Assembly: GCA_039096225.1 (NCBI GenBank)
Contig: JBBPEB010000004.1
Coordinates: forward strand, 295,001 to 359,000
Direction: 5' to 3'
Source: Blastocystis sp. Blastoise
Taxonomy: Eukaryota > Sar > Bigyra > Opalinata > Blastocystidae
Length of the DNA stretch: 64,000 bases
In this document: piece by piece, positions 1 to 23,655 of the stretch
How the letters are laid out: each line of letters begins with the position of its first letter
Position numbering within the stretch: position 1 is the first letter of the stretch
Notes under the pieces: generated by a model
Told to the model about the DNA's origin: nothing
Databases searched by the model: none
What the model saw: only the letters and a program-made list of their open reading frames with translations
Program-made: the position numbers and the translations under genes

Positions 1-2821
1 TTCAGGTTTTTTAATTGGTTTTATTATCATTTTTATGGTATTCATATTATTATCTGAATTATTATTACTATTTACTCCTTTATTATTATTATTATTATTT
101 ATAGTAGTAGCAAGAGGAGACATATCATTCGAATTCAGTGAACTAGTATTTAACGAAGCACGTGGAACCGTGGATATAGCAGGTGATGGCTTTGATATTT
201 CATTGGATAATTTATTAGTATCTTGTGATTTGATAGTATCAAGGTGTTGAGGAGATTTCATACGATGTTTATCATTGGGATTTGTTAGTATATTATCATT
301 TGACATCGTTTTAAACTTATTATCCAATAAATTATTATTATTACTTGCTTTTATTATAATTTTTGGTTTATTTAAACGTATTTCTGTTGAATTCACATCT
401 GTTGAATTCTTCTGATTTATTGTATTTATTCTTTTATCTTCATTATTCATATTATTATTATTAGTAGTAGTAGCAGTAGTATTATTCATATTATTATTAT
501 TATCTTTGTTAGTATCATTATTTCCAATATATTTCATTAATTCCTTTTTAATACTAAGTTTCATTTTTGAAGCTTCTCTAGAGAAGGCCTCATATAATAT
601 CCGTGAATATCTTGGATATATCGCCGTACGATCTTCTTTTGTCCAATAATGTATACAATTATCACACATCAACTTGACATCTATCTCTATATCTTCAACA
701 GATTTATAAACATCAAATACCAAACGAGTCTAGAGAATATATATATAGGATAGTAAGTATAATAAATAAAATAATAAATATATAATAAATATATAATAAA
801 TATAATAAATTTATAATAAATATAATAATAAATATATAATAAATATATAATAAATATATAATAAACATTATAATAAATATTATAATAAATATTATAATAA
901 ATATATAATAAATATATAATAAATATATAATAAATATAATAATAATATACAGTAATAGTGGAGAAATTGATAGGATTTGAGATAATAGTACGATAATTGG
1001 CTAATAATAATACATCAAGTGAAAAGTTCTCACTGATTTGCATTTTATCTGTTTGAATCGAATGTATATATTCATATAACTTAATAATATGATTATGAAT
1101 AATTCTCATTTTATCTGAATAATGAGGTAAATATCGTTCTAAAGCATCTAATAATAGCCATGCATTCTTTCTTAATTGTCTTAAATGTGGATCTAATATT
1201 AATCCCTTTATATTATAAGTTAAACAATTAAATGTTATTTGTTGAACATCACGACGAAATTGATACTCCGACTTATATACTTGATTATTTGTATTCTTCT
1301 ATATATATGTATATATTTAAAAAATTATATATATTTATATAAAATAAAACTATTCTAATAAACTATATACAAAAATTATATATTAAAACTAAATAGATAT
1401 AAAGTAAAAAAAAAAATTATAATACGTCAAAATTTAGAAAAATATTATATATATAAATAATATATGTTATATATAAATAATATATATACAAGAATATCAT
1501 TAAGACACATAGGTCTATCAATTGTTTCTTTATATAAGGGAAAACTATCTGAGACTGGATGAATAAAATCTTTAAATTTATTTTCTTCTTTTAATTTTAT
1601 AATAATCTTTTTACATTGTTCATTAAATAAAGGTATATTTTTAATAGTATTATTATTAGTATTATTTGATAAAGGTGTACTGTTATTTAATGTTTTATTA
1701 GTAGAATGATTGGATGTTGTGGAAGAAACAGAAAGAGAAGGAGACAAAAGGGGACTATTCACAGAAGAATGAACATCTATATATATAATTAATTAAAATT
1801 AATACATTTAAAACAATTAATAATATAAATATATATAGAGAACATAAATTATACATACCTTGTTTATTTATAATTTTCTTTTTATTGATTAAAATTTTAT
1901 TATTATTATTATTATTAGTATTAGTATTACTACTAATAGATTGTCTTTCAGATAGAGATGAAATACTAGATTTTCTTTTATTTGAATGATTTGACATAGA
2001 TATAGAATTATCATTTGTATGTAATCTCTTATTATGTGATTTATGATGTTTTGATATTGATATAGAAGAAGAAGATGATGATGAATTTATAGAATTATTA
2101 TCATCATCTTCATCATCTTCTAAAAACATGGTTTTTCTTTTTATTGTTTTAGATATAGAATTATTTATTTTTGAAGAATCATTTGCTGTTGATATTAATT
2201 TAACATTTGATTTAACACTTGTTTTTGATGTTAATATTTGTTTTGCGGTAGAATTATTAAACCAATTTGAATATATACTCGAATGAAACCGAGAGGATAA
2301 CAACGTTCGTCCTTTGGATTCTATATATTGTTGAAACATCTCTGAAATACATAATAATGAATGATATTGAGGTGAATTTATCGTATATTTTCGAGCAACT
2401 TGTGCCATATTAAATTGTAACCAAAACCGAATTCTCTGAATTACTTCATCATATTTAATGAATCTATTCTGATATTCTAATGTTGGATTCATTAGTTGTT
2501 CCTATAAGCATATAATACACATTTATTTATATAATCTCTTATAAAATATAAAAAAATAAAACATTTAAAAATAGAATACACGAAAAATCATAGTATATGG
2601 CTATTTTAACAAAATTTATCATTTCGAAAAGACAATGTATACATAAATAAAAACATATAAATCCTTATTCATACCAACATAGAATCTGGAGTTTGAATTG
2701 AAATATTATCACCATCTAAAGAATACAGAGATGTTTCCCGAATATATTCAGGAAGTGTTCTTTTAGCACTGATGATCCATTCGAGAATTGTAATACAAAA
2801 CTGCTTTTCTTTGTCTTCCAT
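1..2821 (-). CDS. Tandem-bromodomain protein (RSC/polybromo-like), 3' end beyond window
   Basis: Five exons can be joined in frame from the ATG at 2821: 2675-2821, 1859-2501, 1490-1776, 951-1297 and 1-729. The first bromodomain spans exons 3-4: FIHPVSDSFPLYKETI and RPMCLNDI, then DVQQITFNCLTYN ending in the usual acetyl-lysine-contacting Asn. The second spans exons 4-5, with NYRTIISNPINFSTI and then VYKSVEDIEIDVKLMCDNC followed by IHYW, so the usual YN is YW. The N-terminal part (about 250 residues) is unrecognised and has a Ser/Asn-rich linker with an acidic run. An Asn/Thr-rich tail continues off the left edge. By family this would be a chromatin reader, for example in an RSC/SWI-SNF-type remodeler. 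The two-bromodomain call is firm; the complex assignment is inference. Confidence 0.75.
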
Positions 2822-3874
2822 GATAAGGTATCAATGTTGGCAAACCCTATATATTTATTCTATATTGCTTGCATAAATCTAAAAAATACAAAATAGTAAG
2901 ATATCACTCTGAATAAATGCTTAAAAAGGTGTTAAAAGAAATAATAAAAAATGTTGTTTCTTTCCAAAAAAGAATCACGATTCTTAAGAGTTTTCATAGT
3001 AAAATATTGTTTTTATTCTTTATTTTATTTTATTTACGTTTTTTTAAATCTTTAACTCTTATATATTGAGCATATTTGTGTTTATAACGTGTTAAAGACG
3101 TTAAGATATCCCTGAATGACTCTTGTATGTTATTTAAATAAGAAACTATAATTTATATTGTTATGTTCTTGTCTAGATAATATCTGGTTGCTATTAATAT
3201 ATGTATTGAATGCTCAGTACATTGTCTTTTCGTTTAGAAAATGATTCCAAACAAAAGAAAATATAATTTTTTTTAAAAAGTTTAATGAGTAATGTGTTTA
3301 TAGAACATAATCACTGAAGAAAATTGAAATAATAAGTGAAAACAAAAATAATATTCAAAAGAAATCAATATATATATATATATATAAATAAAAAAAAATA
3401 AAAAATTCTTACAAGTGGCATTCAGTATATATATATCCTCATAATAATAATAAATTAGCAAAAAGAAAACGTTAAATGTTTAAATAAAAAGTAAATCGAA
3501 TAAGAAAACTATGATACTCTATTAATGTGAAAAATTCTTTTTTTTTTTACATATAATTGAATATAATATATAGATGTAGATGAATGCAATTTGGAATTGA
3601 TTAAATGTTGTATAACAAAAATAAATAATTATGACAATGCAGTGTTCTATTTTTCATAGCAAATATTAAAGAAATATATATATATATATAATAAATAATA
3701 GAAATATATTTATTATAAAAAGATTAAGAGTAATGTATATAGAAAAATAAAAATATATTTATACATGTATGTGAAATTGAATGAACAGCACAATATATAT
3801 ATAAAGAAAATAATAAAATAAATACATAACATTGTTTACATTATTTAAAATAATAATCATACTAATACATATAC

Positions 3875-3919
<45 letters not shown>

Positions 3920-5162
3920 TATTTTAAATACGTTTAATGAAATTAAATATAAAAAAAAAAAGAAAGTCAATAGAAATAATTAATGAAAAATTTAAAAGAT
4001 AAAATTTATAAAAAAAAATGTGATTATCAGGATTTAAAGAAACATAGGATTATTAGTAGAAAAAGAAAGATAAAGATACAGATAAAGAATATAGAGTAGA
4101 TTTATGGTTAAAAAAAAGAGAATTTTCATTTGAAAATATAACAATTAAAAAAAATAATGTATACATAAAACACTGAAAAAGGGTAAAAAAGAGTAAAAAG
4201 TGAAATATTAAAAAAGTTGAAAATGAAAAAGATTTTTGAATATATAAATAAATAAAAATAAAATATAAAAAATATATACATTTAACATATATATATATAA
4301 ATAATATATATATATAGGTTAAAAAATAAATAATAAATATAGATTTAAAAAGACTGGAAAAGAAAATAGAAATTCTATATATCTAGCTATAAGAGTAGTA
4401 ATTTAATTTAAAATAGACAAAGACTTTATGAATATAAATATATTATATGTAAAATAAAATTATTTAAGGCAATATTTAATAGTTTTAACAAATATTTAAA
4501 AAAAATAGAAAACAAAAAAAAAATAGAAAATAATAATATTCATATTCATGAATATAAGAATTCTGTTTTAGGAAGAGCATAAGAAACGTATGAAAATTAA
4601 TTAAAAAACATATGTTTATGCTAAAAAAGTATACTAAAAAAGAAATCTTGATATATATATTTATTATTATTAATATATATATATATATGTATATATAGTA
4701 AAGAATAAAATAAAATTAAAAAAAAAATAGTATATAAATATTAAAAATAGTATTCAAATATAGATAAGGTTAAAGAGAGAGAGTATAAAAAAAAATGCAT
4801 TCTAAATAATGAGAAAAATAAGTTAAATGACATTTACCTAAAAATAAATTTTAAAGAAATAGACAAATACTATGAAAACGATGGATATATATATAATAAA
4901 TATTTTGGGGAATATAAATAAAGTAAGTGAAAAATATAGATATATAAATAAATCATATAAAAAATATAAAGTATTGAAAAAAATGTAGAATAAAAAAAAA
5001 TGAAATAGATGATGAATAATTATAATTCATCAGAAATAGAATAGTAGAATATATAAAATATCTTTGTATAGAATACTAAATCTACATATAGTAACATTAT
5101 TATTATGAGTTTGTATAATGATTATTATCTGTATATATGATGATGATTATAATTATTTTGAT
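2822..5162. other. AT-rich intergenic region
   Basis: This lies between the start of the bromodomain gene and the 3' end of the kinase gene. It has (TA)n tracts (for example near 3880-3912) and many A/T homopolymers. I see no credible coding exon, RNA gene or element. It must contain the bromodomain gene promoter and the kinase 3' UTR. Confidence 0.6.
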
Positions 5163-11195
<6,033 letters not shown>

Positions 11196-12450
11196 TTGTT
11201 TAGAAACCCAAAATCAATTTGGAAAACTTTCTAAAATAATTACTCGAATATTTAGTCTATAAAGTAGTTATGTCACCGATTTTTTTAAATTTGAATTCTT
11301 CTTCGATGCTCTTTCAATTTCAGGAATTTCCCTGTTTTTCCAGTGGACTGAAAAACCACAAAACCGTGGTTTATAATGTATTTTGACTGTATATTTGATG
11401 AAATACAATAAAACACCAACGACGAAACACAAAAATGACGGAGCATGGTTTTATTATTTCTTTTTTCTACTAAAGAAGTTTACATAAAATTGTATTCGTT
11501 ATACTAAGAGATGACTAGAATAAAACTAAAGACATACAAAATAAATTTTGTTAAAAACTTTGTGATTTTTATGCAATTTTATAAACAAAATAGTTTTTTT
11601 TATGATGTTTTCTTAATCATTCTTGTATATTAGAATGATATAAATAAAAAATCGCGTATATTGAGAAACGTTGTAATTACTCATTTTTCTAAATTCTTAG
11701 AAAAAATAATGAATTCATACTTATATGCATCATAGTTTTTTATATAGACTCTGAATGAATATAACTAGATTTTTTTTACTATTTTTCAAGTTAAATTTTC
11801 TTTGGAAAACTGAACAAAGAACTTTTATCTCAGTTTTTTTTTGAATAAAAGTCTTTTTACTTGAATCATTTTGATTAATTTATATATGAGTTATTTGATT
11901 TTAATGGCTTTTTCGTGTTGCTCATATATGGTTTCTCTGTTAAATACGTTCTATACACTAAGTTATAATCCATTAGTCATCACGCCAATTCTTCTATAAT
12001 TCTTCTTATAATTATAGAAGAAATGATCTTGAACATATAAAGAAATGAGCTAGATTAAAAAACGATCAAGATGATCAATCAAAAATGTATCCTATTTATT
12101 TGAATCGTTTCAAGAATATCTTGTAAACATACAAAGTTATCTCTTATATGTGATTGTGTATACAGCTGTCTGTGAAGCATTCTAGATATACTTGAAATGT
12201 CTTCTTTCAATACTGAATAGATTCCTACGGGAAATTGAAGATAATAGGGGAAAAATTAATTCTTTTTATTTTTCAAGGGAATACCGAACTATAGACGGAT
12301 GCTTGTTATTATTCAGAATAAATTCAAAGTAGAAAAGAAGAGGTTTATTAATATCTGTGAATTCAAGATAATCCTTTATCGATTGTAATTTATTCATAGA
12401 ATTTCTCTTATATTTTTTTATAGAGAGTATTATTCGAAAACAGACAAATA
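11196..12450. promoter_or_regulatory. Shared 5' region between divergent kinase and MCM2 genes
   Basis: A head-to-head spacer of about 1.25 kb with no credible exon, which must carry promoters for both genes. It contains a perfect 13-bp inverted repeat (11989-12001 and 12010-12022, arm TTCTTCTATAATT, 8-base spacer). No TATA box can be singled out in such AT-rich DNA. Confidence 0.4.
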
Positions 12451-17239
<4,789 letters not shown>

Positions 17240-17585
17240 TTTTTTTATTTACCTATATTTGTATTGAATCATTCATGAACATTTTATATATATATATATT
17301 TTTTTACTTGTAATAATAATTAGAATTTTGTTTTATTTAGTTTTCATTAAAAAAAAAAAAAGAAATATTAATGAACGATGATAGTTAAATTTACAAAAAA
17401 AAAAAAATTAAAAAATTAAAAAAACAAAACACAAATTTAGTATACAATGCAGAATATAATATTATATAGCAAAGATCATTATAAAAAAATTATCATATAA
17501 ATTTTAATTATATAAATAATAATATATATAATTAAAAGAATAAAAATTATTCAAAAGATAAAAAAGTTACAATAATGTTTTAAAT
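17240..17585. other. Convergent 3' spacer, MCM2 / aminotransferase
   Basis: About 345 bases of A/T homopolymers between two convergent stops. No gene or element is seen. Confidence 0.6.
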
Positions 17586-19063
17586 TTACTTGGTAACTTC
17601 ATAGAAAGCTTTAGCAATGTATTCAACATTATGAGTATTGACACCAGCCATAGAAATACGACCATTATCAGTTAAATAGATATGATAATCTTTTCTGACT
17701 TTAAGAACTTGTTCCTTAGTAAGACCAGTAAAAGCAAACATACCAATTTGAGAAGTAATATGAGACCAATCTTTCTTAGAACCATTCTTCTTTAAGTTTT
17801 CAACAAGAAGAGATCTCATAGAAATAATACGAGAAGCCATTTGACCACATTCTTTATACCATTGAGCCTTAAGTTTAGGATCACCTAAAACTTGTTCAAC
17901 AATACGAGCACCATAAAGTGGGGGATTAGACCATAAAGTACGAGCAGCAATCTTTAATTGAGAAGTAACTTTCTTTTGTTCTTCAGCAGATTCACATACA
18001 ACAGAAGCACAACCACATCTTTCTCCATATAAACCAAAGTTCTTAGCAAAAGATTGAGCAAGAGTAACAGTATGACCTTGAGAAACAAAATAACGAATAG
18101 CCCAAGCATCACCTTCCATATTACCAGAAGCAAATCCTTGATAAGCACAATCAAAGATTATATAATGATTCTTAGCTTTAATAGCATCAGATATCTTCAT
18201 CCAATCTTCATGGCTAGGATCAACACCTGTAAAGAATATTATATATTATTATTTTTTTATATATTAATAAAAATAATATATATATAAAGGTTAAAAAATA
18301 ATAATAATAATAAATAATAAGAATAATATCATACCTGTAGGATTATGAGCACAAGCATGGAATAAGAAAGCAGAACCATTAGGAGCAGATTTAATAGAAG
18401 ATAAAATAGAATTAAGATCTAATTTTTGAGTCTTAGGATCAAGATATTGATAAGAAGGAGTTTCTAAACCAGCAGCCTTGAAAACACCAAAGTGATTAGG
18501 CCAAGTAGGAAGAGGAATATAAACCTTAGAAAGAACATTATTTTGTTTAAAGAAATCACCAAGAAGACGAAGAGAACCAGTACCAGAAAGAGCTTGGCAG
18601 GTAGCAATTCTGTTTTCCTTAAAAGCAGGAGATTCTTCACCATAAGCAAAACCAGCAGCTAATTTATTGAAGTTAGCAAGACCTTGAATAGGAGGATATT
18701 CATGATCCATCTTACCAGCTATCTTCTTTTCAGCTTCTAATACAGAAGGAAGAACAACAGGTTTACCATTATCATCTCTGTAAGCACCAACACCAAGAGA
18801 AATCTTTCTAGGATCAGTATCAGCCTTAAATTGTTCATTAAGACCAAGAATGGCATCAGGAGGAGCTTGAGTGATCTATAGAAATCATTATTAATATCAT
18901 CTACTCATTCTTAATTTTGATAAACTCAATAATATATAAAAATACCTTAGACCATTGACCAGTAGCAAAAGTACGGGCAAGGCAGACAGATTTAATAGTA
19001 TTCTTAGTAATAAACTCTATAAGTATAAGAAAATAAACTATGTTCACACATACTAGAGAGCAT
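17586..19063 (-). CDS. Aspartate aminotransferase, organelle-targeted form
   Basis: This PLP enzyme transfers the amino group between aspartate/2-oxoglutarate and oxaloacetate/glutamate. There are four exons: a ten-base first exon (ATGCTCTCTA, 19054-19063), about 18947-19019, 18335-18875 and 17586-18226. The spliced N-terminus MLSKFITKNTIKSVCLAR is basic, amphipathic and free of acidic residues, like a mitochondrial or hydrogenosomal presequence. Family landmarks: VGAYRDDNGKPVVLPSV, LSGTGSLRL, PTWPNH, the ACAHNPTG motif (split by an intron), FDCAYQGFASG, and the PLP lysine in AQSFAKNFGLYGERCG. The C-terminus has DNGRISMAGVN. Length is normal for the family. It likely supports a malate-aspartate type exchange; the exact organelle depends on the host. 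Confidence 0.93.
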
Positions 19064-19665
19064 TTTGTGAATAAAAGAACAAAACTTTTATGTATTGTTA
19101 TTAAAAGAGAAATAGATTTTGGTAAAAATTCTCTGTTTATGGATAAAGAGGTATAATCATAAAAATGATCTATATTCTTTTTATGAGTTTATGCTACTAT
19201 ATATATTTCTTCGTTTCTCTTTGTACCATTTATCGTTTATTGACCCTATTGATATTTGAATTTCTCTTTATTTCCACCAAGTTCCATGTTGAAATGGGAA
19301 ACTCTTAGAAATGTGTATCTTCTTTCAGTTTCCCGCGATTTATCAAATCAATCAATATTTATTTCTTTTTATTGGATATTTATTGTTAAACTTTCGTTGA
19401 TTACCAATCAGAATATAGAATTAAGAAAATTATATAAATCATTGGTCATCACTAAAATTATTGTAAATAGTATCATTTATGAAATCATGATTAACTGAAA
19501 AATTCTATTATTATTTTTCAGTCTGTTCTTTCTTATTCTGAAATTATTGACCGCAAAAATACGGACATTTCGATAATTGAGAAAGTTTCGTTTTTCTTGT
19601 GTTTTCTTTAGGAGTAAATATTTTTTTTTCTTCTTTCCTATTACTGGATTATTCTATTTATATAA
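19064..19665. promoter_or_regulatory. Divergent 5' spacer, aminotransferase / acetyl-CoA transporter
   Basis: About 600 bases between two divergent starts. A somewhat less AT-biased stretch (19250-19500) has short open frames but no family resemblance and no splice context, so I read it as a promoter region only. Confidence 0.45.
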
Positions 19666-22315
19666 ATGTTGAGTATGAATAAATTTATGAAAGAGAAAGT
19701 ATACAGAATAATATATATAAGTATTCACCTTTCATTCTATAGTTTAGTGGTATCGAGCAAGACTTTTCAAGCTTGTTATGGCTCTTAGTTCTTTATATAT
19801 GCCAAGTATTTTGAATAACACATAAATAATTATCTTTTATTAGGGCTTACCTATTGGAATAGCTAATTCTGTATCAATGCTCATACAACAAGAACATGCT
19901 AGTCTTACAGATCAAGCTATTTTTGATCTTGTTCATGGGCCTTATTCTCTAAAGATGTTATGGGCACCTATCGTTGATGCTATGTATGTTTTTTTATAAT
20001 TGATTTCTATTATTTATTTTTTTTTATTATAAGGGTTATATCATTGTTTCTAAATTTATATATATCTAGATATGATAAAAATTTTGGTAGAAGAAAGAGT
20101 TGGATTGTACCTCTTCAATTACTTACAGGTAATTTATAGTTTTTTATTTTATAAATTTTATTTTTATTTTTTTTTTTATATATATAGGAACTTTGATGAT
20201 TATGTTTGCTAATGTAATTGAAGATTCTATTTATGTAAATATGGATGTTCAATATTTAACTATGTGCTTTATTGTTTTCTATTTTTTAATTGCTACTCAA
20301 GTATATGTTTATAAATTAGTATTGTTTATATGTTTTTATATACTATATTTATTTTTAAATAGATATAAGTAGAATTATAATTATATATATATATATATAT
20401 ATAGGATGTAGCTGTAGATGGTTGGGGATTAACGATGTTATCCAATAAGAATAAAGGATTAAGTATTGTCTGTAATAGTATTGGACAAACTATAGGTATT
20501 AATATTGGGTATATATATTATATTATATATATTTTTTTATATATTATATTATATATAGTATTTTATATATATATATTAATAATTAAATATTTATTATTCT
20601 TTATATATAGTTATGGTGTTTTCCTCGGAATGAATAAATCTAGAATTTTATTTAATCATGTTATTGTATATATTTTATTATATATATATTATTATTATAT
20701 GTATATATAATTATTAATATATAAATGAATTCTTATATATATCTATATATTATTATTAATATATAAATGAATTCTTATATATATCTATATATAATTATTA
20801 TTATATAAATGAATTCTTATATATCTATATATATATATTATTATTATTATATAAATGAATTCTTATATAAATATATATAGCCTGCTGTTTCCTTATCTAC
20901 ATTTATAAAATGTTGTGGTCTTTTCTTTTTAATAGTAACTATTTTATTAATGATATTTAAACAAGAAGAAGAATATATTGAAGAATCTATTCCTGGAGTG
21001 ACTGCTATAAATAATACTCTTAATAATAATAATACTCTTAATAATAATACTAATAATAATGAATCTTATTCATCATTAAATAATAATAAAATGGTAAAAC
21101 GAAATTCGCTGTCTTCATCAAGTATTAATAATAATGAATATATTACTAATAATATAAATAATAATACAAATATGAATACTCTTTCTGCTTCAAATTCTAT
21201 TAAATTAAATAAAACTTCATCTGCTTTATTTAATACTATGCCTATTCCTGAGAATGATGAAGATAATCAAACTATATTAGTATCTTCTTCTACAAATACT
21301 TTTGATAAACAACCAAATTCCCTTGGGAATGATCCATCAGATAATTTAATCTATGCAGATCATCATATATCGAAAACACCTCTATTAAGAGAACGAAGTG
21401 TACCTTCCAAAATTAATGAAATTGATATTAAAATTGATACTACTCCTACTGCTAATAATAATAATAATAATAGTGATAATAATAATAATAATTCTTCTCT
21501 TCATCTTATTATACATGCTTATTCTATTATATTCAAAGCATTAAGAAATAATAATGTATATTCATTTTATTATTTATTAGTTTTTGTTTTTTTTTTTTAT
21601 TATTTATTATTTTGTTTTTATTATTATTTATTATTATTATATTTATTATTATATATATAGATTTTAGTTCTTGCTGGCTTGATATTAATTCATCGTTTAG
21701 GAGTCTATCCTTCAGAAGCAGCAAATACATTTAAATTTGTTGAAAAAGGAGGAAATCCAACAACATTATCTTTATTTCCATTTATTATGTTTCCTATAGA
21801 ATTATTTTCTACAGGTATTATTAGTAAAATATGTACAGGTGAACATGTATTAGATTATTGGAGATTTGTTTATTTAGCACGTGTTGGTCTTGTATTTATT
21901 GAAGCTTCTTTTATTCAACATATTCCTGGTATATATATTATTATATTTATTATTATAGTCATTATTATATTTATTATATTCATTATCTAATTATATATAT
22001 ATATAGAAGGTGTATTAGAAAGTTCTCAATTATATTATATATATTTTTTCCTATTTGAAATTATTAAAAAGATACTTATTCAATTCTCTAGCTGTACTAT
22101 GATGGCCTTTTTCACCCAAGTTTCAGATCCTCGTTATGGTGGTATTTATATGACACTTTTCAACACCATTCAGAACTTTTCAGGAACTTTTATCTCTTCT
22201 CCTTCTTTATATCTAGTTGATTTACTTTCTAAAAGACATTGTTATATGTATATTATATATATATCATTATTAACTATATATATTCTTTTTTTATATATCA
22301 TTATTAACTATTTAT

Positions 22316-22354
<39 letters not shown>

Positions 22355-22815
22355 ATGCTTTAAGTGCATACAGTTGTAAAACAAAACAAGAAAATAATAT
22401 GTGTATGACCGACGGAGGTACTTGTGTTACTGAATATGATAGGTATATATATATATATAATAATAATAACTATAATAAATATGAGTATAATATTCAAATT
22501 ATAATCAATATATATTTTTTTAATTTATATAATATATAATTCTATATATATATAGTTATTCTTTACTTTGTTTCTTATCACTCCTCTATGGTATATTCTT
22601 TTATATCGTTGTATCTCCTGAATTCCTCAAGTTACAAGTATATTGTTATTCTATTTATAATATTAACTATATATATATCATGAATTAATATAAAATATGA
22701 ATTATATTTAAAATATTCACTTTATTTATAACATAAATTATATTTATAATATAAACTATATTTATAATATAAACTATATATATAGAAAGTACCAGCTTAT
22801 AAATGGAGGTTTTAG
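19666..22815 (+). CDS. SLC33A1: Acetyl-CoA transporter, SLC33A1/AT-1 family (MFS-like)
   Basis: Multi-exon membrane transporter; in the family it moves acetyl-CoA into the ER/Golgi lumen for protein or glycan acetylation. Start at 19666 (MLSMNKFMKEK). A short exon at 19742-19806 supplies the first membrane segment (LLWLLVLYICQ), spliced to GLPIGIANSV at 19844. Family signatures follow: LKMLWAPIVDA, RRKSWIVPLQ, ATQDVAVDGWGLTML, SNKNKGLSIVCNSIGQTIG, and near the C-terminus FTQVSDPRYGGIYMTLFNT. The last exon ends KVPAYKWRF-TAG. A hydrophilic loop of roughly 170 residues (20970-21520) rich in Asn and Ser is inserted in the middle of the transporter, after the FKQEEEY segment. Most introns are TA/TAT microsatellites. 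The exon at 19742 mimics a tRNA A box by chance. Confidence 0.88.
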
Positions 22816-23655
22816 TTCATAAATGATGAATCTGTTACCACATATATACTTATACTTATATTTCACATTTTTCTTATAAAAAATAATATTTTCTATGATA
22901 TATTATTATTATTCTATTCCTCTTTTTTTTTTCCCTTTACATATATATTGATATGAATAGATATATAGTTATTCATTTATTTATAGTTTGATTTTTCCTT
23001 AATATTTGTTTTTAACAATCTTTTTTTTTTGTTGTTCTGTTCTGTATTGAAATATATATAATATATTTTTTTAATACATAAATAATTATTCATATCTATA
23101 TATATAACTTTCTGTTATGATTTTTTTTTATTTATAAACATTTTTATAATTAGGATAGAAATATATTATTTTTTTCCATTATGTATATATATATATATAA
23201 TCGAATAATATGTTTCTAAACAATTATAATTATGTCTATAACATTACAATAAGTTCATTATAAGTTTATATACTATATTTATTGTTTAATTTTATTGATA
23301 GTAGAATATATTCTACATAAGATTGATTTCATTATTTATATTTATTTTATTTAGATATTAATTCTGAAATGATAATTTTTTGTTTACTTTGTTTTTATTC
23401 TTATTTAGCATTTAGTTATTTTTTTTTAAATATTGTTAACAACAGTGTAAAACACTTTTTTTTATTCTTTATTATATATAAAAATGACAAATGCTACTTA
23501 ATGTGTTAAAATATATCAGAATAACTTTTGAGTTCTTTGAATGACTTTAATTTATAGTATTATAATAATAAAATAAAACAAAATAACTTTAATATATTCA
23601 AAAAGAATAAGAAAATAAAATAAATGAAACAAAAAAAAATGAATATAATTATTCT
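22816..23655. other. Convergent 3' spacer
   Basis: About 840 bases of T-rich then A-rich sequence between the transporter and MBL stops. No gene or repeat structure beyond short TA runs. Confidence 0.6.

Noticed and set aside
687-1109. 140-codon Ile/Tyr-rich minus-strand ORF
   Set aside because: Its first half is the bromodomain exon; the Tyr/Ile half is read-through into an AT-rich intron after the GTATAT donor at 950.
19732-19790. tRNA-Glu(UUC)-like sequence with an A-box-like TAGTTTAGTGG and a CTTTTCAAG anticodon-arm look
   Set aside because: It has an extra base in the anticodon stem, no T arm and no acceptor partner. It reads perfectly as the exon that gives the first membrane segment of the acetyl-CoA transporter (ends YICQ, spliced to GLPIGIANSV).
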